From the NCBI GenBank assembly GCA_905221605.1, contig CAJNDS010002377.1, positions 396,881 through 460,880 of the forward strand: a DNA stretch of 64,000 nucleotides, written 5' to 3'. The notes below the pieces were generated by a model, which saw only the letters and a list, made by a program, of their open reading frames with translations, made no database searches and had not been told where the DNA came from. Source of the DNA: Symbiodinium natans (taxonomy: Eukaryota; Sar; Dinophyceae; Suessiales; Symbiodiniaceae). A program made the position numbers and the translations under genes. Shown here in pieces: positions 13,001 to 25,400 of the stretch (positions within the stretch are counted from its first letter, which is position 1; each line of letters begins with the position of its first letter).

Positions 13001-14928
13001 CCTTAGGGAGCGGTCTCCGCCCTATGACAAAGGCCCCCCCCCCCTATTTCCCGCAGAAAAGCGCGCCCCAGCCTTGGCAATGGCGGATGGGCAGCCACCC
13101 AGCAAAACAGCGTCTGGGGCCGTGGGCACTTCCAGTTCGTGATGGGGGCTTGAGGGCTCAGTACCGGAAAATCTGTCGCTGCAAAAGAAGCTGCACGGCT
13201 CGATCCGTGATGGCGCAAGACCAAAAGCATGACACCCTTGAAGACTATATGTAAGAATCTCTCGCAATGCGAGCTATGCCCTGGAGCTATGGGGCGGCGC
13301 GCAGCCTCCCCAGATTGTGCTTGCATTCGCACACTTACGACCTCCTCTGGGGTTTGAAGGGAGACGTTCGCTGGCACATTCCCCAAACAGCGCCTCGAAA
13401 AGAGGGTGCGAGCATGACGTCACTGGCGCAAAGACCAGGTTCGGGTCCGTATGGAAGGTGACTCATGCCTCGGATTCGGGAGTTTCCAGGTGGCTGCATG
13501 TATACTCAGGCGTATAAGAGGGGGGCATCGAAGGGGGCACGAAGGGATATGTAGCTGGCGGAAACTACCCAACATATGGGCCTACACTGCTCAAGTTCGC
13601 AACCCATGCATCCGGGCTCTGTCAGCCCGAACCCAATCCAACCTTCGGAGGACGTCGCCAGGCTGCGTTGCAGAACGTCGAACATGTAATCGAGATCCGC
13701 CAAGCCCGATTCCTTTCACAATTCCGAAGCTCCACCACAAATACTCTATTCTTAAACCTACCGATCGTCGACCCTTAAAAGGGTGGCGCAGCACCTCAAA
13801 GCTCAACTGAGACAAACGATCCGAGCACACTGGACTTGCTGTGTTGTGGAATTCCCATCTAACGTAACCTTCTGACATGTGAGGTCCCTCCTCCCCCTCA
13901 CCCAACGCCAAAGCCCAAACTCACACCCCATTCCTTCAGACTGCCCCTCTGTGTAGATACATCCTACAAGTATCCACCGGATAAGAGCCATTAGGAATCC
14001 GGGAAGGGGCGCCTGACGTAAGGGTTGATGGGCTCGGGGGTGTAGACAGGCCTTGTATACTGAGCTACTGAGCTTGGTACACGAGGGGGGGGGGGGGGCT
14101 CGATGTCAAGATTTCGACCTCGTTGAACGCGAAACCCCAACACAGCCTCAATGTGTCTATCCCCAACCTTGACCCCTCTCGAGACAGGACCTGAGATGTT
14201 CGTGACTTGCATGACTGTGGGCTGGAGATTTCCTGCCGCGGGAGTAGGCGTAGGCTTCAGGGGACTTAGCCTCGGGGTAAGCAAGCTGTGACTTCTTGCA
14301 TTCTTGAAGGTGCGACTTGTCTTTTCTGACGTCTAAGAAAGCTCCAAAAGCTCCAGGGCTTTACATTGGAGTGCAGTGCCTTTTCTCCAGTGAGGCTGGA
14401 AAGGGGGAAATTCTTGGCTTCGTAGGCTCGGGGCTGAAGATCCAATGAAATACCGAATTCTTCCTGGGTTTTCGGGTTTAGGGTAAGGTTCAGGGGCATG
14501 CAAATCATGTAGACACGTGCGTGTGCATACAGAGTTTGGCCGCTCGCAGCACTCAGGGAATTAGCCGCTGGGTTCCGGAGAGACCCGTTGCAAAGTACGA
14601 TGAAAGAACTCATTTCCTCACTCTCACCACCCTCCGCTGGTCATATCAGGCTGTTTGAGCATCAGCTCCCCGAAAGCTGATGCCTTCTTCCTCCAACCCC
14701 TCAAGGGTCATCTGCCCTGAAAGCACCCCACAAACTCAATCAGGCTAGATCCCAAGCGCGCGACCCTCACGGATCCTAGGCATTCAAAGCCTCAAAGCCT
14801 CGACGCTGCCCAGAACCTCAAGTCCCAAGAGACGCGAAGTTACTCGATCAAATTCGAAGCAACATTTGGCAAAACCCTAAATCCGAAAGGAGATGGAGAG
14901 AGCCGAAATTGGGGGGGGGGGGGAGTAC

Positions 14929-14988
14929 CTGATTGGGGTCCTCATTGTACGGGGAATCCTGATTGGGGTCCTCATTGTACGGGGAATC
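14929..14988 (+). repeat. Exact 30-base direct duplication
   Basis: Two adjacent identical copies start at 14929 and 14959 (each begins CTGATTGGGGTCCTC). A G run precedes them. The adjoining GGGGAATCCTACC resembles the core of the short inverted-repeat elements near 34.7 and 36.2 kb. Confidence 0.85.
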
Positions 14989-17876
14989 CTACCTTTTTTG
15001 GGGGTCCAGATTTGGGGTCCCTCGAATTATCGGAAGCTCCCAAATCCTGCTCGGGGGGAGATGGTGGCTGCAGTCTGTGAGAGGGCATCGCGTGGCACAA
15101 GGCAGTTCTACTGTTTGCACATGCGGGCTTTTCGGGGCTAAAGATCTATGAGAGAGAGAGATACTCCTACAGTAGTACATTGCTATGCTATGACAGTTTT
15201 GTAATGCTATCTGGCTATATGACTACATGACTACATGACCATACTACTATGTTGCTTTTTAGCACCATACTAGCCTACTACTGATTCTTGCAATGAGAGT
15301 TGGGCTGTAAGAGACATGCTTGCTAGGAAGTTAAACAGTTAAACTTGGGGTTTAGGAACTCGCCGACACCCTGTAGCCGCACGGCAGCATCGGCAAGAGT
15401 TGATCTTCACATCCTTGAACCCCCAAGGAGCCCTGTACAAACACACTCACGCATCTCACAGAAACAAATAGGCTGACCTATAGGCTTTTGGTGGTTTGCG
15501 TTTACTCGGCTTGTCTGAAAGTGTGCCGAAGCATTTACTGGCACCTTAATGGGCCAACGGGGCCCAGCGAGCTCCTGCAGTGACATGTTGACATGAAACG
15601 CGATGGGTCTAGGAATGTCTAGGAGGCGTAACAGAAACGCCTCCGGGCCGTATTCGGGTAGCGGCTTGCGGCTGTAGCTCCCACAAGCTTCGCCTAAGCC
15701 CGACATCCGGAAGCAATCGTGAATGGTCACGCTCGACCCTTTGTTTGTTCCCGCGCTGCGTCCATCGAGAGGTGACCCTTTCTTTTAAAGGATGGGACCT
15801 GCAGTGTGCCAGCAGCAGGTGAGAAATCGGTACCTCCGGTTACTAATCTTGCTTCCTCAGCTACGCTCTCCCGCAAGGTCCGGCTGCACCTCAACTTCAA
15901 GAAGCCCCCCCTGCAACTTTGTTCTCCTCAGCACTCGCCCCATGAAGTCGCTTGCGCTCAACCGTCGGCAGAAGAAGGGCCACAGCGAGGGAAGATTCCA
16001 GCTACAGCACGGTGTGGATACTATCTTCACATCTTAAGGGCCGGCTTGTGGAGGTCCTCTTAAAAACTTCTCCTTCAGTGAATTCGTCAGACTTCTATCC
16101 ATCCATTGTGCTCTGATTGGCAGAGCTAGTGCTGTATCTCAATAGGAAGCGGATTCTAGGATGCTACTCTACATCCGACAAGCAAGCCATTCTCAACATC
16201 TACATCACCACATAACTGTTGAGGTCAAGTCACTTGTAGATGAAGGCCGCAGGAGCTGGCAGCAGGCATCCCGGGCTAGAATCACCGTGCTTCTTTCAGA
16301 CTCGGAGTGGCAAAATGCTCCAGCTCAAAGGATGCCTGAATCCCTTTCCAGGCTGTCAATCATGTAGTCTGAAAGTGTCTTGAAGAGCTCTCGTTAGTTC
16401 CCGGAGCCGTTCCACTTTCTAGACTTGGGGTTGAAAGCACCGGCAGGTGATACGGTTGGGGTCTAACGCAGAGCTCTGGAGGCATCTGGGCCGTGACTTA
16501 AGCCTTTCGGTGCCGTGTTCCAAGTGTCAGACACGGTTTCCTGCCATGCCCAGCTCCAGATCCGTGGCAGCTGGGCATCGAGTTTTCTTGGCCACCCTAG
16601 CTGACCACAATCGGATGCACTGCAGGGCACCAGCCGGCGAAAAGCTTCACGGCGCCACTACATCGGCAGCATGGAATTTATGCGAAGTTTTTAGGGTGTC
16701 GACCCTCACACCTCACACGTGCAGGCAAGGGTGTCGGGCAAAGTTTCAATCGCCGAGAACGGCAAACACGATTTGCAACGCCCAACCCAAGACCGAGGAG
16801 AATGGTACGAGAGGGAAGAATCCTTAACCCCTAACCCTGCACCGTGATGGGACCCCACTCCGCGAAACCCAAACCGATAAACCCCCCCAAACATGCAAAC
16901 AACCCCTGAACCCTGGACCAGCGCCTTGACGCGTGCCGCCGGGCAGCCGCAACCCTGCGGAAGCCCGCCGCAAGGTGGCAGCCATGGCGGGAAATGGGGG
17001 GGCGGGAAGCCCTAAACCCTGAGCAGCAAAGCCACCCTAAGCCCGTGAACCGCTTGCCACAAACCCTGAACCCAACCTTTTCTTCTTGGTTCTGTCTGGT
17101 CTGCTGCGCATGTGGGCTCTGATCTGCTTGTGGATCATGTCTGCTTCGCGAATCTTCTTTTGAAGGCATGCTGTTTCTTGTGATAGAAAAGGATGCGCTA
17201 GCGTGCCCAAGGGCTAACAGCTGCTGTTATATAGCATGTTTGCTGATCCGCTTCGGCGATCCGGGTGGTCCTCCTGATTCGAACTGAGCAGATCTGGTTC
17301 GCAAGGCCAGATGGGCAGCCTGGCCACCCCCCTACTCCGTCACGAGGATATCCTGGTTCATTTGGTCGACTTTGCACGTTTTTGAACCTCAAAAGCTGCA
17401 GCATAGATTCATAAATTGAAAGGCACGAAAAGCAGAAGCTTCTAGCTCTCTTGATGTCATCTTTTTGATCAGAGACATCCCTAGCAAGAACAGCACGCGC
17501 AACTGCATGGTTGAGCAGTGCACCAACTCCTTACTGTGAGGGGGGCGCTTCGACGTTGGCTTTTACAAGCTGCCGCAAGAAGTCTCGACAAAATTAGCGT
17601 TTGCTAATGTTGGCTATCTATTCAAAACCTGTCGTCGTGTCGTTGGAAGTCATGGTTTCACCATTCTTCCTGCGCGCGGCAGTCGTTCGATGCCGCAGAA
17701 ATGCCGTTTAAAGCCAAAGGCCCCGGGATGGGGCCGCAGAGGCTCCAAAACATCGGGGGCCCTTGTAAGGGTCTCTGCTTGCGTACTGCAACTCCACTCC
17801 TACTTCTGAGGGCGGCGCGAAGGCTTGACCCGAAGCAAGTCACCAGAAGCCATGCCAATCTCCAGCAATGCCCGCA

Positions 17877-19742
17877 CTAGATGGGCAGTTGAACCGGCAC
17901 TGGCTTGTCCCTCTTCTCCACCTTCTCCACGGCTTCTGGTTGGGAAGGGCCTTTGCTCGGAACTTCTTCATCATTTTGAACATTCGGTTCTAGATCTTTG
18001 CTGTCGTTACTGTCGTTCTGAACCTCCTCAATTTCGGATTCGGCACGCATGCTGGATCCGCCCCTCACCCTGTGGACTCCTCGTTTGGCCAAGCGCAGCC
18101 CAACTGCAATGAGCAGGAAGACAGTGAAGAGAATACAGACTCCTCCCATGTCTAAGGCCGTAAGTTGGCCCTCCTCTACTTCTGCCACTTCCTCCAGGCA
18201 TGTGTCGATCTTCTTGTATCGGAACAGCTCATATGCAGCAGCAAACTTGCCTTGGTACACCAGTTGCAAGGTGTAGAAGCTGAGGGCATTCACCAAGTCC
18301 GCCCGAACTGCGAAGCCAACATAGACAGTGAAGATGGGATCACCGACGAGATGGAAGCCATTGGCACACATCGCTTCCTGGAAGTCGGATCGCGCACGGA
18401 CATCATGCTCAGGAACAACAGCAGCTTGGCAGTCACCATTTGCCAAGCCTCCAAACAGATCCCCTGAGTTGGGGAATGTGACCACGTCCATGGTAGGGTG
18501 CTGGTTACGTACCAAGTTCAACTGCTGCTGGATGATGCAGACCTTCTGGCAGATGTCGGATGGAGGGTCGCAATCCTTGACGCCTGTAATACCGGTTGTC
18601 TGCTGTGCACTCACCACCAGCAGCTGGGCCAGGTTGGCCGTGTAGGTCGCAACCATGACCATCGTGAAAACTGCGAAGCCGACGCGAATGGCACTGCCGG
18701 CCCGCGTCCTCGTGTCGTCAATCTTGGCACCCCCGAGGTCACCACCCGCAAAGAAGGCCAAAGTCCCATATTGCAGCCCTTCGCAGATCTTCTTGAGGCC
18801 TGCCAGTGCTTTGCGGGGATGCAGCATGCTGGAGCTGCAGCAGCTACAGGTCCCATCCTCCTCCTCCACCCAGTAGAAGAAGATTCCAGCAGTGAAGACC
18901 AGGCTGGCGACCAAGAGCCAAAGAATGGGAGAGAAGGGCTTCAAGAAGCTGAACCAAACAGACTCATATCCCAAAGCGGGATCCCAGCGGTTGTCCGCCA
19001 CCTCTTTTCGGACCATCAGCTTCATGTTCCCCGCAAGGATTGGGCTGGTAAAGGTGGCCATCTGTCGCCTTGTGTCCGTCTCCATGACAACCGAGATGCA
19101 GAAGTCAATCAGCTGCATCTGGACATCGTGGACACATGCATCCCAGGGGGAAGCAAAGAGGCTCAAGGATGCTTCGGAAACAGTCGCCTGGACAGTTTGA
19201 AACCCCGCCTCGACGGAGAGCTCTTGGAAGAAGCTCGCGACTGATCCGGTCCATCCGTCGTCCTGCTCGTAGTGCCATGGCCGGCTACTGGCCGGATACG
19301 CAAAGCGGAATGTCTGGCCAGTCAGCTGCGTGCGAATCTGTGTCACAAAGTCCTCCTGGCTGGCTGAGTCGCCACAAGTCAGGTATGAGTACTGCAAGCC
19401 AAGCTGAGGAAAGTACGAGGTCGGGTAGCTGGCGGTGGAGCAGTTCGAAGGATCCACGTAGCAATAGGACTGCTGACACTCGCCTGCAGAGCTGCAGAGA
19501 CCCGACAAGCCAGCAAGCTTGGCATCCCAAGCCGCGCAGTACGACCCGAAGGTCTCTGAGTGGTTGTAGACCAACAAGCCCTTGGAGGTTGGGACCTGTA
19601 GAACGCCGAAGTTGCTCCAATAAGTGCTTGACAAAAAATTCACCTCTACGCATGGGCAGCCGGGGAGGCCGAATGCTTGGCACTCGACCTGCGCAGGCTG
19701 CAAAAGCAGACATAGCGCACCCACGAAGAAGTGGGATTTCAT
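17877..19742 (-). CDS. Ionotropic glutamate receptor-like channel, intronless
   Basis: A 621-residue single-exon protein; the ATG at 19742 gives a clean signal peptide (about residues 1-20). Residues 25-105 form a Cys-rich module (CPC near 29, then Cys-Tyr-Val-Asp-Pro near 94-98). Residues 135-265 look like the first ligand-binding lobe. Hydrophobic segment M1 is at about 270-292, a short pore-loop-like stretch (QYGTLAFFAGGD) at 324-335, M3 at about 350-378 with ATYTANLAQLL matching the SYTANLAAF hallmark of glutamate receptors, the second lobe at 385-510, and M4 at about 530-552. The tail is charged. There is no amino-terminal LIVBP-like domain, unlike animal receptors. It is probably a plasma-membrane ligand-gated cation channel; the ligand cannot be read from sequence. 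It is intronless while its neighbour is heavily split, which fits a retroposed copy (inference). Confidence 0.87.
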   Translation of the reverse strand: MKSHFFVGALCLLLQPAQVECQAFGLPGCPCVEVNFLSSTYWSNFGVLQVPTSKGLLVYNHSETFGSYCAAWDAKLAGLSGLCSSAGECQQSYCYVDPSNCSTASYPTSYFPQLGLQYSYLTCGDSASQEDFVTQIRTQLTGQTFRFAYPASSRPWHYEQDDGWTGSVASFFQELSVEAGFQTVQATVSEASLSLFASPWDACVHDVQMQLIDFCISVVMETDTRRQMATFTSPILAGNMKLMVRKEVADNRWDPALGYESVWFSFLKPFSPILWLLVASLVFTAGIFFYWVEEEDGTCSCCSSSMLHPRKALAGLKKICEGLQYGTLAFFAGGDLGGAKIDDTRTRAGSAIRVGFAVFTMVMVATYTANLAQLLVVSAQQTTGITGVKDCDPPSDICQKVCIIQQQLNLVRNQHPTMDVVTFPNSGDLFGGLANGDCQAAVVPEHDVRARSDFQEAMCANGFHLVGDPIFTVYVGFAVRADLVNALSFYTLQLVYQGKFAAAYELFRYKKIDTCLEEVAEVEEGQLTALDMGGVCILFTVFLLIAVGLRLAKRGVHRVRGGSSMRAESEIEEVQNDSNDSKDLEPNVQNDEEVPSKGPSQPEAVEKVEKRDKPVPVQLPI

Positions 19743-20378
19743 GCCTGCCACGCGCCGGCTACGTCGTCAAGGCTGGGATACTTGAGCAAACTCGCATCAT
19801 CCAAATCGGCCAGGCTCACAAAGGCAACAACGCACACGCACCCACCCGCCCACCCACGCACACTTCTGAGTACCTACAGCAGGCGGGCCGAAGCAATGTG
19901 GCATTCACGTTAATCGCTTCAGAGTCCTTGATGTTCCCTGATTGCAATTACATCTCTGGCAAAGGTGCCTTCGCCAAGCAATCCCAGGAAACTGCATGGA
20001 GGTAGATGCTTAACGTGATGAGTCTAGGAGGCACGAGGCACCTCTCCAGTGCCTTTAGCTCTTTGTAGCTCACTCCCACAAACTTCGCCAAAGCTCCACA
20101 TCTTTTGCAAACAGTGTGCTTTGGCTGAGCTCGATCTTTACTCTGCCTCCGCTTCGATTGAGGTGCGACCTTCCAGAAGATGCAGCCTGTCAGTATGCCA
20201 CGTTCGAGCAGTTTAGGAGACACGTGGCTTGTTGACGTTGGGCCCCAGAAATTCGAGAATTGAAGGAATCCTCTGAATCGTTTCGTTCCAAAAAAGAAAA
20301 GAAGGAGAAGTAAGCTCAGTAAGCAAGCCAAAACACATCCCACATGAGCCGCCACTTTCGGGGCCCACCATAAGGATG
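19743..20378. other. Intergenic stretch
   Basis: About 640 bases upstream of the channel gene. I see no gene or repeat array. Near 19782 (minus strand) a TTTGCTCAAG string faintly recalls the end of the dinoflagellate spliced leader, but the match is too short to call. Confidence 0.4.
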
Positions 20379-20567
20379 TCATAGGAGCCGCACTTCTTCT
20401 GCGGAGACTTCCACGCTTTCACCACGCCGCAAGGCTGCGACCTGCTTCCCCAACTCCTGGAGAGCGACGAAGAAAACAACCAACACGCAACAAAGAATGC
20501 TCATTTATTCAACTTTAGCTGGTAACTTGGTGACATGCTGCAACGTTGCCTCAAGGACCTCCTTAAA

Positions 20568-20603
<36 letters not shown>

Positions 20604-21553
20604 ATATCTACATCACAGCCGCATCTTCCGTGCCATTCCCGCGCCTGCTGCAGCCGCAGTGCCAAGGCTTCCCGCGAGTCCGGGCGCAGGAGCTGCGTGG
20701 CCGTCAGCATGACGGGTGCCTCGGAGAAGGTCGCTCAGCAAGACACGGGAAGCCAGCAAGCCACGCCTAAAACTCCTACCTATCAAGCTCATGGATCTTC
20801 AAACTTCCTTGGGGGCCGCCGGAGATGAGTCACTTGGCCATTGAGGAGTCAGAATCCCCAGCCCGAAGGAGCAGCTGATGGAGACATCTTGCAAGTGTCG
20901 GCGTCTTAGAAGAACCTCTGAGTCAAAGTGCACGAAACAACAGAAGCAAGCAGAACGTCCGCTCCCCCTACGCCCCCTGAAACCCTAACCCTAACCCAAC
21001 ATGCTTTTGAAAGCCTTTTTGAACCTGGAAGCCAGGATTCAAAAGCCTACACCCTGAACCCTAAACCTGAAACCCTTATCCCTAAGCCCTCCAAGGAGGG
21101 TGCCAGGAGTGCCAGGCGAGTCAGGAGGACACATCGGTGGGCAAAGCCCACCGCGGCCAGCGTGAGGCCTGGGCACCCAGAACTCCTGAAGCTCTCACAT
21201 TGCTAGAAGCTCCTTTCTTTCGAGTTTGGGTCTGATATTGGGTAAGTTTTGCTACGAGGACCTGCTTGAATGCACTTGAACGCCACCTCTGTCACCACTA
21301 ACTCGGGGTCTGCAGCTGGCTTGGGACTCGCGACGCTGGTTCTCTGCACTACCGTACTGCGGTGCTGGCTGCTGCTTCTGGCGGTCTGCTTCTGCGAACG
21401 GCACAAGCCTGACCTTACAAGGAAAGCTGGCCGAGGCTCAACAGAAGCTGAAGCTCTGGAGGGTATTCACCTGCACCCACAGGTCCCAATGGTCCCAGCT
21501 TCTGCCCCGCCCCCCCGACACGCATCACGCCACACTGCTCTAAAAACAAATAA

Positions 21554-21584
<31 letters not shown>

Positions 21585-21771
21585 ATACTTTATAAAGTAT
21601 ATCATACAATATTTTATCCGTATACAAACTTATATGTACATATATACATGTGTGCCAAGAACGACCGGCCCCCACCTGGGGCTGCACGAAAGGGCGCGCG
21701 CTGCCCACGATCATGGCCATGCCGAAGGTGATGGCCACAGACAGCCAGAGCCCGTCTTTCGCGGAGACCAC
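20379..21771 (-). CDS. Possible 3' exons of the LRR membrane gene
   Basis: Three minus-strand pieces look coding. At about 21771-21675 there is a hydrophobic stretch (WLSVAITFGMAMIVGSARPF) followed by VQPQV. At about 20712-20610 there is an amphipathic stretch starting LTATQLLRPDSREAL. At about 20464-20379 there is a charged helix (ELGKQVAALRRGESVEV) ending in TGA. They could be the last exons of the large gene to the right, but that gene already shows an in-frame stop at 22402, so they may instead be a separate gene or a decayed copy. A frame problem after 21460 (a TGA interrupts the most natural reading) favours decay or a missed junction. Boundaries are approximate. Confidence 0.3.
20568..20602 (+). 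repeat. (CA)n microsatellite
   Basis: About 17 CA units, lying between two of the tentative exons listed for this stretch. Confidence 0.95.
21548..21660. repeat. AT-dinucleotide and AT-rich stretch
   Basis: An (AT)n run with a further AT-rich hundred bases. Similar short (TA)n runs occur at 22839-22852 and 23037-23062. On the minus strand they lie in intron-like positions; the last one sits a few bases upstream of a good 3' splice site at 23025. Confidence 0.85.
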
Positions 21772-22401
21772 CTCGGATTCGCACGCTGAAAGGGTTTATG
21801 GTTCATATATACCGTATATACCTTACTAGGAATGATAGTAGTGTAGTATAGGGTATATGACTCTAATTCTCGGGATCATTTGGTCCCCAAAAACACTCCA
21901 CGTCACTCCACGCATCGATCCCACCTTCATCCGACAGCAAAATGCCCTAGCAGTCCCAACATTTCAAATTCAAGTGAGCAGCTGGCACCAAGCAGGCGGA
22001 GGCGAGCTTCAAGGCAACTTCCATCCACACTCCATCGCAGTAGGCCTCACAAACTTCATCTCCACAGGGTGGCTCCTACATGGGTTGCCTTGCTTACGGC
22101 TATCTGCAGCGGCTCCGTTTGTCTGAGCGTAGAGTTGCAGCACAAGGCTTCTCATAGCAGTGCTCTGCGAACTACGTCTGCTTTGACAAGGTGTTGAACT
22201 CTTGAACTGCAACAGAGCAGCGTACTTGCAAAGCAGCTGCTTTGCACCGATCAGCATTCCTTCGATGACCCGCAAGGACGCTGTGTCACTTGCACGAAGC
22301 TTTCCAACAAGGCGCCTAAGACTTACAGCGAGGACTGTCTAGAGGATGACTGCGACAACCCATAAGGACGTTGAGCATTCTGCCAAAAAAATCAGCAATT
22401 C

Positions 22402-25400
22402 TCAGGGGGCCAAGGCGCGGTCAGAGTCGATCTCCTCCAAGATGCTGCGCTCCGTGAGCATTTGCATCATGTAGTTGCGATCCAGTACCGTGTCTTCCAT
22501 CGCATTGCTCTCCATGATGAGGCTCTCGGCCTATGGGTCGAGACCCCCTTTTGGGGGGGCTCTCAGAGGGTCTGTTGCAGAAGCAGTTGCAGAGAGCGCA
22601 CATTTGAGTCCGTTTTTCAATTGTGAGGCCAAGGGGCTGAGAATCCACCACCTTTCTCTCCATCCCTGCCGTGCGGGGTCACGATCCTGAGCTCTCAGCG
22701 CGCGACCGTTTCTGACCGGAGAGTTGCTTTTTGCGCGAAAAAGATGTCGCACGGACGTCCACGCGCGGCCCTCAATAGCCCCCAAATAACCCCTACAAGG
22801 TCCCCTGGCTCCCTCCGTTAATCCCCTTGAGTTTGGGTATATATATATATATGTATAACTAGGGCCTTCCCTCATTCCCCAGGGGATTTCGGTTCTGCTT
22901 GGCTCCGAGAAACACCGCGTCGGGGTGAAGCTGCACCAGGGCTTTGCCGGGCCTCTGCACGGCCAGCTGGGCCGCGGCGGCGGCCAGCAAGCGCCTGGCC
23001 ATCAGCCCCTCCTGCAGGGCTATGTCTGTGAGGATATACATATAATATATATATATATATGTATAACACAAATAAACATATGTATATATAGGTATATAAA
23101 CATATTTCACATAAGATTCAGACATATGCCCTAAACTGACCTTTGCTCCTAAAACCTAAACCATATTCTTGAACATCCTTCGTATACTACAGTACCTCAA
23201 CTCGAATTCAAAAAAAAAACCTAGGCCAACCAGAATGTTCCGAAAAAAATGAGCTTCCCTCCACACTACAGCATGAAATATTTGCTGACCTAAAGGTTAA
23301 CCCACTTCCCTAAACATGAGATACTTTTCTAAAGAGCTTCCTTAAACATTGTAAGGCTCACTGACTTTGTGAGTTGGATTGGATCCCCCAAAACCCATCG
23401 TAAGGAACGGTGTGTTCTGGGGATGGGCGGTGGGGGGAGGTGAAGGCTTGATTCATTTGATTCAGTTTGATTTAGTTTTGAATCACGCCGGGATCCAAGA
23501 TTTAAGACTCAAGATGCCCAAGAATGCCCGGAAAAAGTCTTCTTGAATCTTGGATCCCTGCTGAATCCCCGGCTTGTGTGTCTGTTTCTTTCTGAAGGAC
23601 AAACAAAGGATAGCCTATCGACGAAGAAAACCAAAACTCTCCGTCCTTGAAGCACTCAGTCTTTACACAAGGAGTGAGCTCCAAGCGGATGCTGCCATGC
23701 TCGCTGTCGGCGCTCACGACGAAGAAGGTCTTGCACTGCCTTCGCTGTATTCTTGGGCACCTCCCCTAGTCTGGAACCCGGGTTGCACTGCTGCACCCCT
23801 CTTCCCTTCCCTGAAAAAAAACCGCGAGGTCTGCTTTCCGAGCGGCCGCATGGCCCGGCGCTGCTTGAAGAAGAGGAATGCCAGGAAGCAGGGCACGGCT
23901 CCGCCGTAGATGGCGGCGGTGCTCCAGCCGATTCGGTCCACCTCCAAGTGCATCCAAGCGGAGAGGGCAACATAGACTGCAAAGGTCTTCAAAAGACTGA
24001 GGATTTCGAGGTTTGAGAGGGGTCTATCTATAGCGTGTTTCACACATAGCGGACTGGGGGGCCCCACCCAGATGGCCGTGGCGGCGTCCTTGGAACACCC
24101 AAGCCACGGGAAGAGCGGCCGGAAGGCCAAGTCGTCTGGGATCCGGGTTCCTCAAGGTGCGGAAGTTCAAAAAGTGGTACAGAGCATAGAGTCAGCTTCA
24201 ATGGGCTCCTTCAAGCAAACCCATAGCTCACTGCTGGATGGCACACTCCTACGACTGGCGACCGTTGCGCCTTCGCCGTCGGTGCGCTGGCAGCCCAGCA
24301 GCTGCACGGCGCCGGAGGCGCCGCCCACGAAGAGGACCGTCAGGGCTCGCAAGGCCAAGCGGATCCCTCGGCTTCTCGGCTTCTCAGTCTGGCATTTTCG
24401 GTCTTGTGCTCTCGTATTGCCATGCTCCCCCCCGCTTTTTGTGCCTAAGGGGCAGGGGCTGTTCAGGAGTTCAAGAGCCGAGGAGCCGCGTCCACGGCTC
24501 CAGAGCTCCAGCAAAGCACAGGCGCCCAGCACCAAGAGGGGAAGCAGGGGCGTCGCGAGGGCGAAGGCAGCCCGCACAGTCGCCCCATCGAAGCGGCACT
24601 GGAGGTCCAGGAAACTTTGCAGCTCCGAGCCCGTGAGCTGGAGGACTTCAACGTAGGACAGCAGCGGGTCGCCTCAGAATTGCACAAAAGTGCCGCGGCA
24701 GAAGAAGCGGGTAGATTGTGGTAGTATAGATTGTTGGCCAGGCTTACGCCCGGTATTTTCCTGATTTAACACGCAGCTCGACAAGTCGCGATCTACGTTG
24801 GCCTCCTCTGCAGGGGCGTCCGCGTCCGTGACGTTGGCCGCAAGCACTTCCTGCACCACCTCAGCTCCAGCATGCTCTGCGCAAATCACACTGCAGAGGG
24901 ACCCCGCTGAACTGACTGCAGCTCAGGCGCTTCTTGCGCCTGGCTGGCGCTCACCAGGCGCCTCGAAGAGTCTAACTAAAAGGCATCAAGATCTAGAGAT
25001 TCCCTTGCCCTTCGAGTCGACCATGGCCATAGTAACTGCCACAGTATGGTGTCAGCTTTGGCCGAGGCGCGCGAGCACGGCCCAGAGCTGCGCCAGCTGC
25101 AGCAGCACGGCCGCCTGCGACAAGAGGAGCTGCGCCGCGCACTCCACGCCCAAGCCGGGCTTGGGGGCATAGCTCCTGCAGGGCTTTGATGAGCTTAATC
25201 TGAAGAATGTCGGATCCTGTCCCTTGTGACCTTGTGCTCCCACATCCGAGCGGGCAGGCTAAGGAGGGGAGGTTGAGCGCGCTACCCCAGCAGCTCTAGC
25301 AGCTTCCAGCACGCTTGCTGCGCGCCTCAGAAGGCCGCCTGCTGCCACGCAGGCGGCCACCAGCGCCAAGGTTCCCAGCGAGGCCGCCCCGACCAAGAAC

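Larger units (their letters stand above)
1..17876. other. Gene-poor, repeat-rich left arm
   Basis: I find no coding region here that I can defend. Frames open on both strands are short, lack recognisable motifs and often run through homopolymer or simple repeat. The stretch carries many CCCTAAA/TTTAGGG tracts, long C or G runs (near 511-529, 2874-2893, 3235-3248, 8837-8852), microsatellites and small duplications, listed separately. The rest is unique intergenic-looking sequence of mixed composition. Lone exons of split genes could have been missed, because exons in this genome are often under 150 bases. Confidence 0.6.

Noticed and set aside
19760-19790. Spliced-leader relic upstream of the channel gene
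   Set aside because: Only about 9 of 13 positions match the leader end; not above chance in 64 kb.
18498-20005. Long plus-strand frames opposite the channel gene
   Set aside because: Antisense shadows of a well-supported minus-strand gene.
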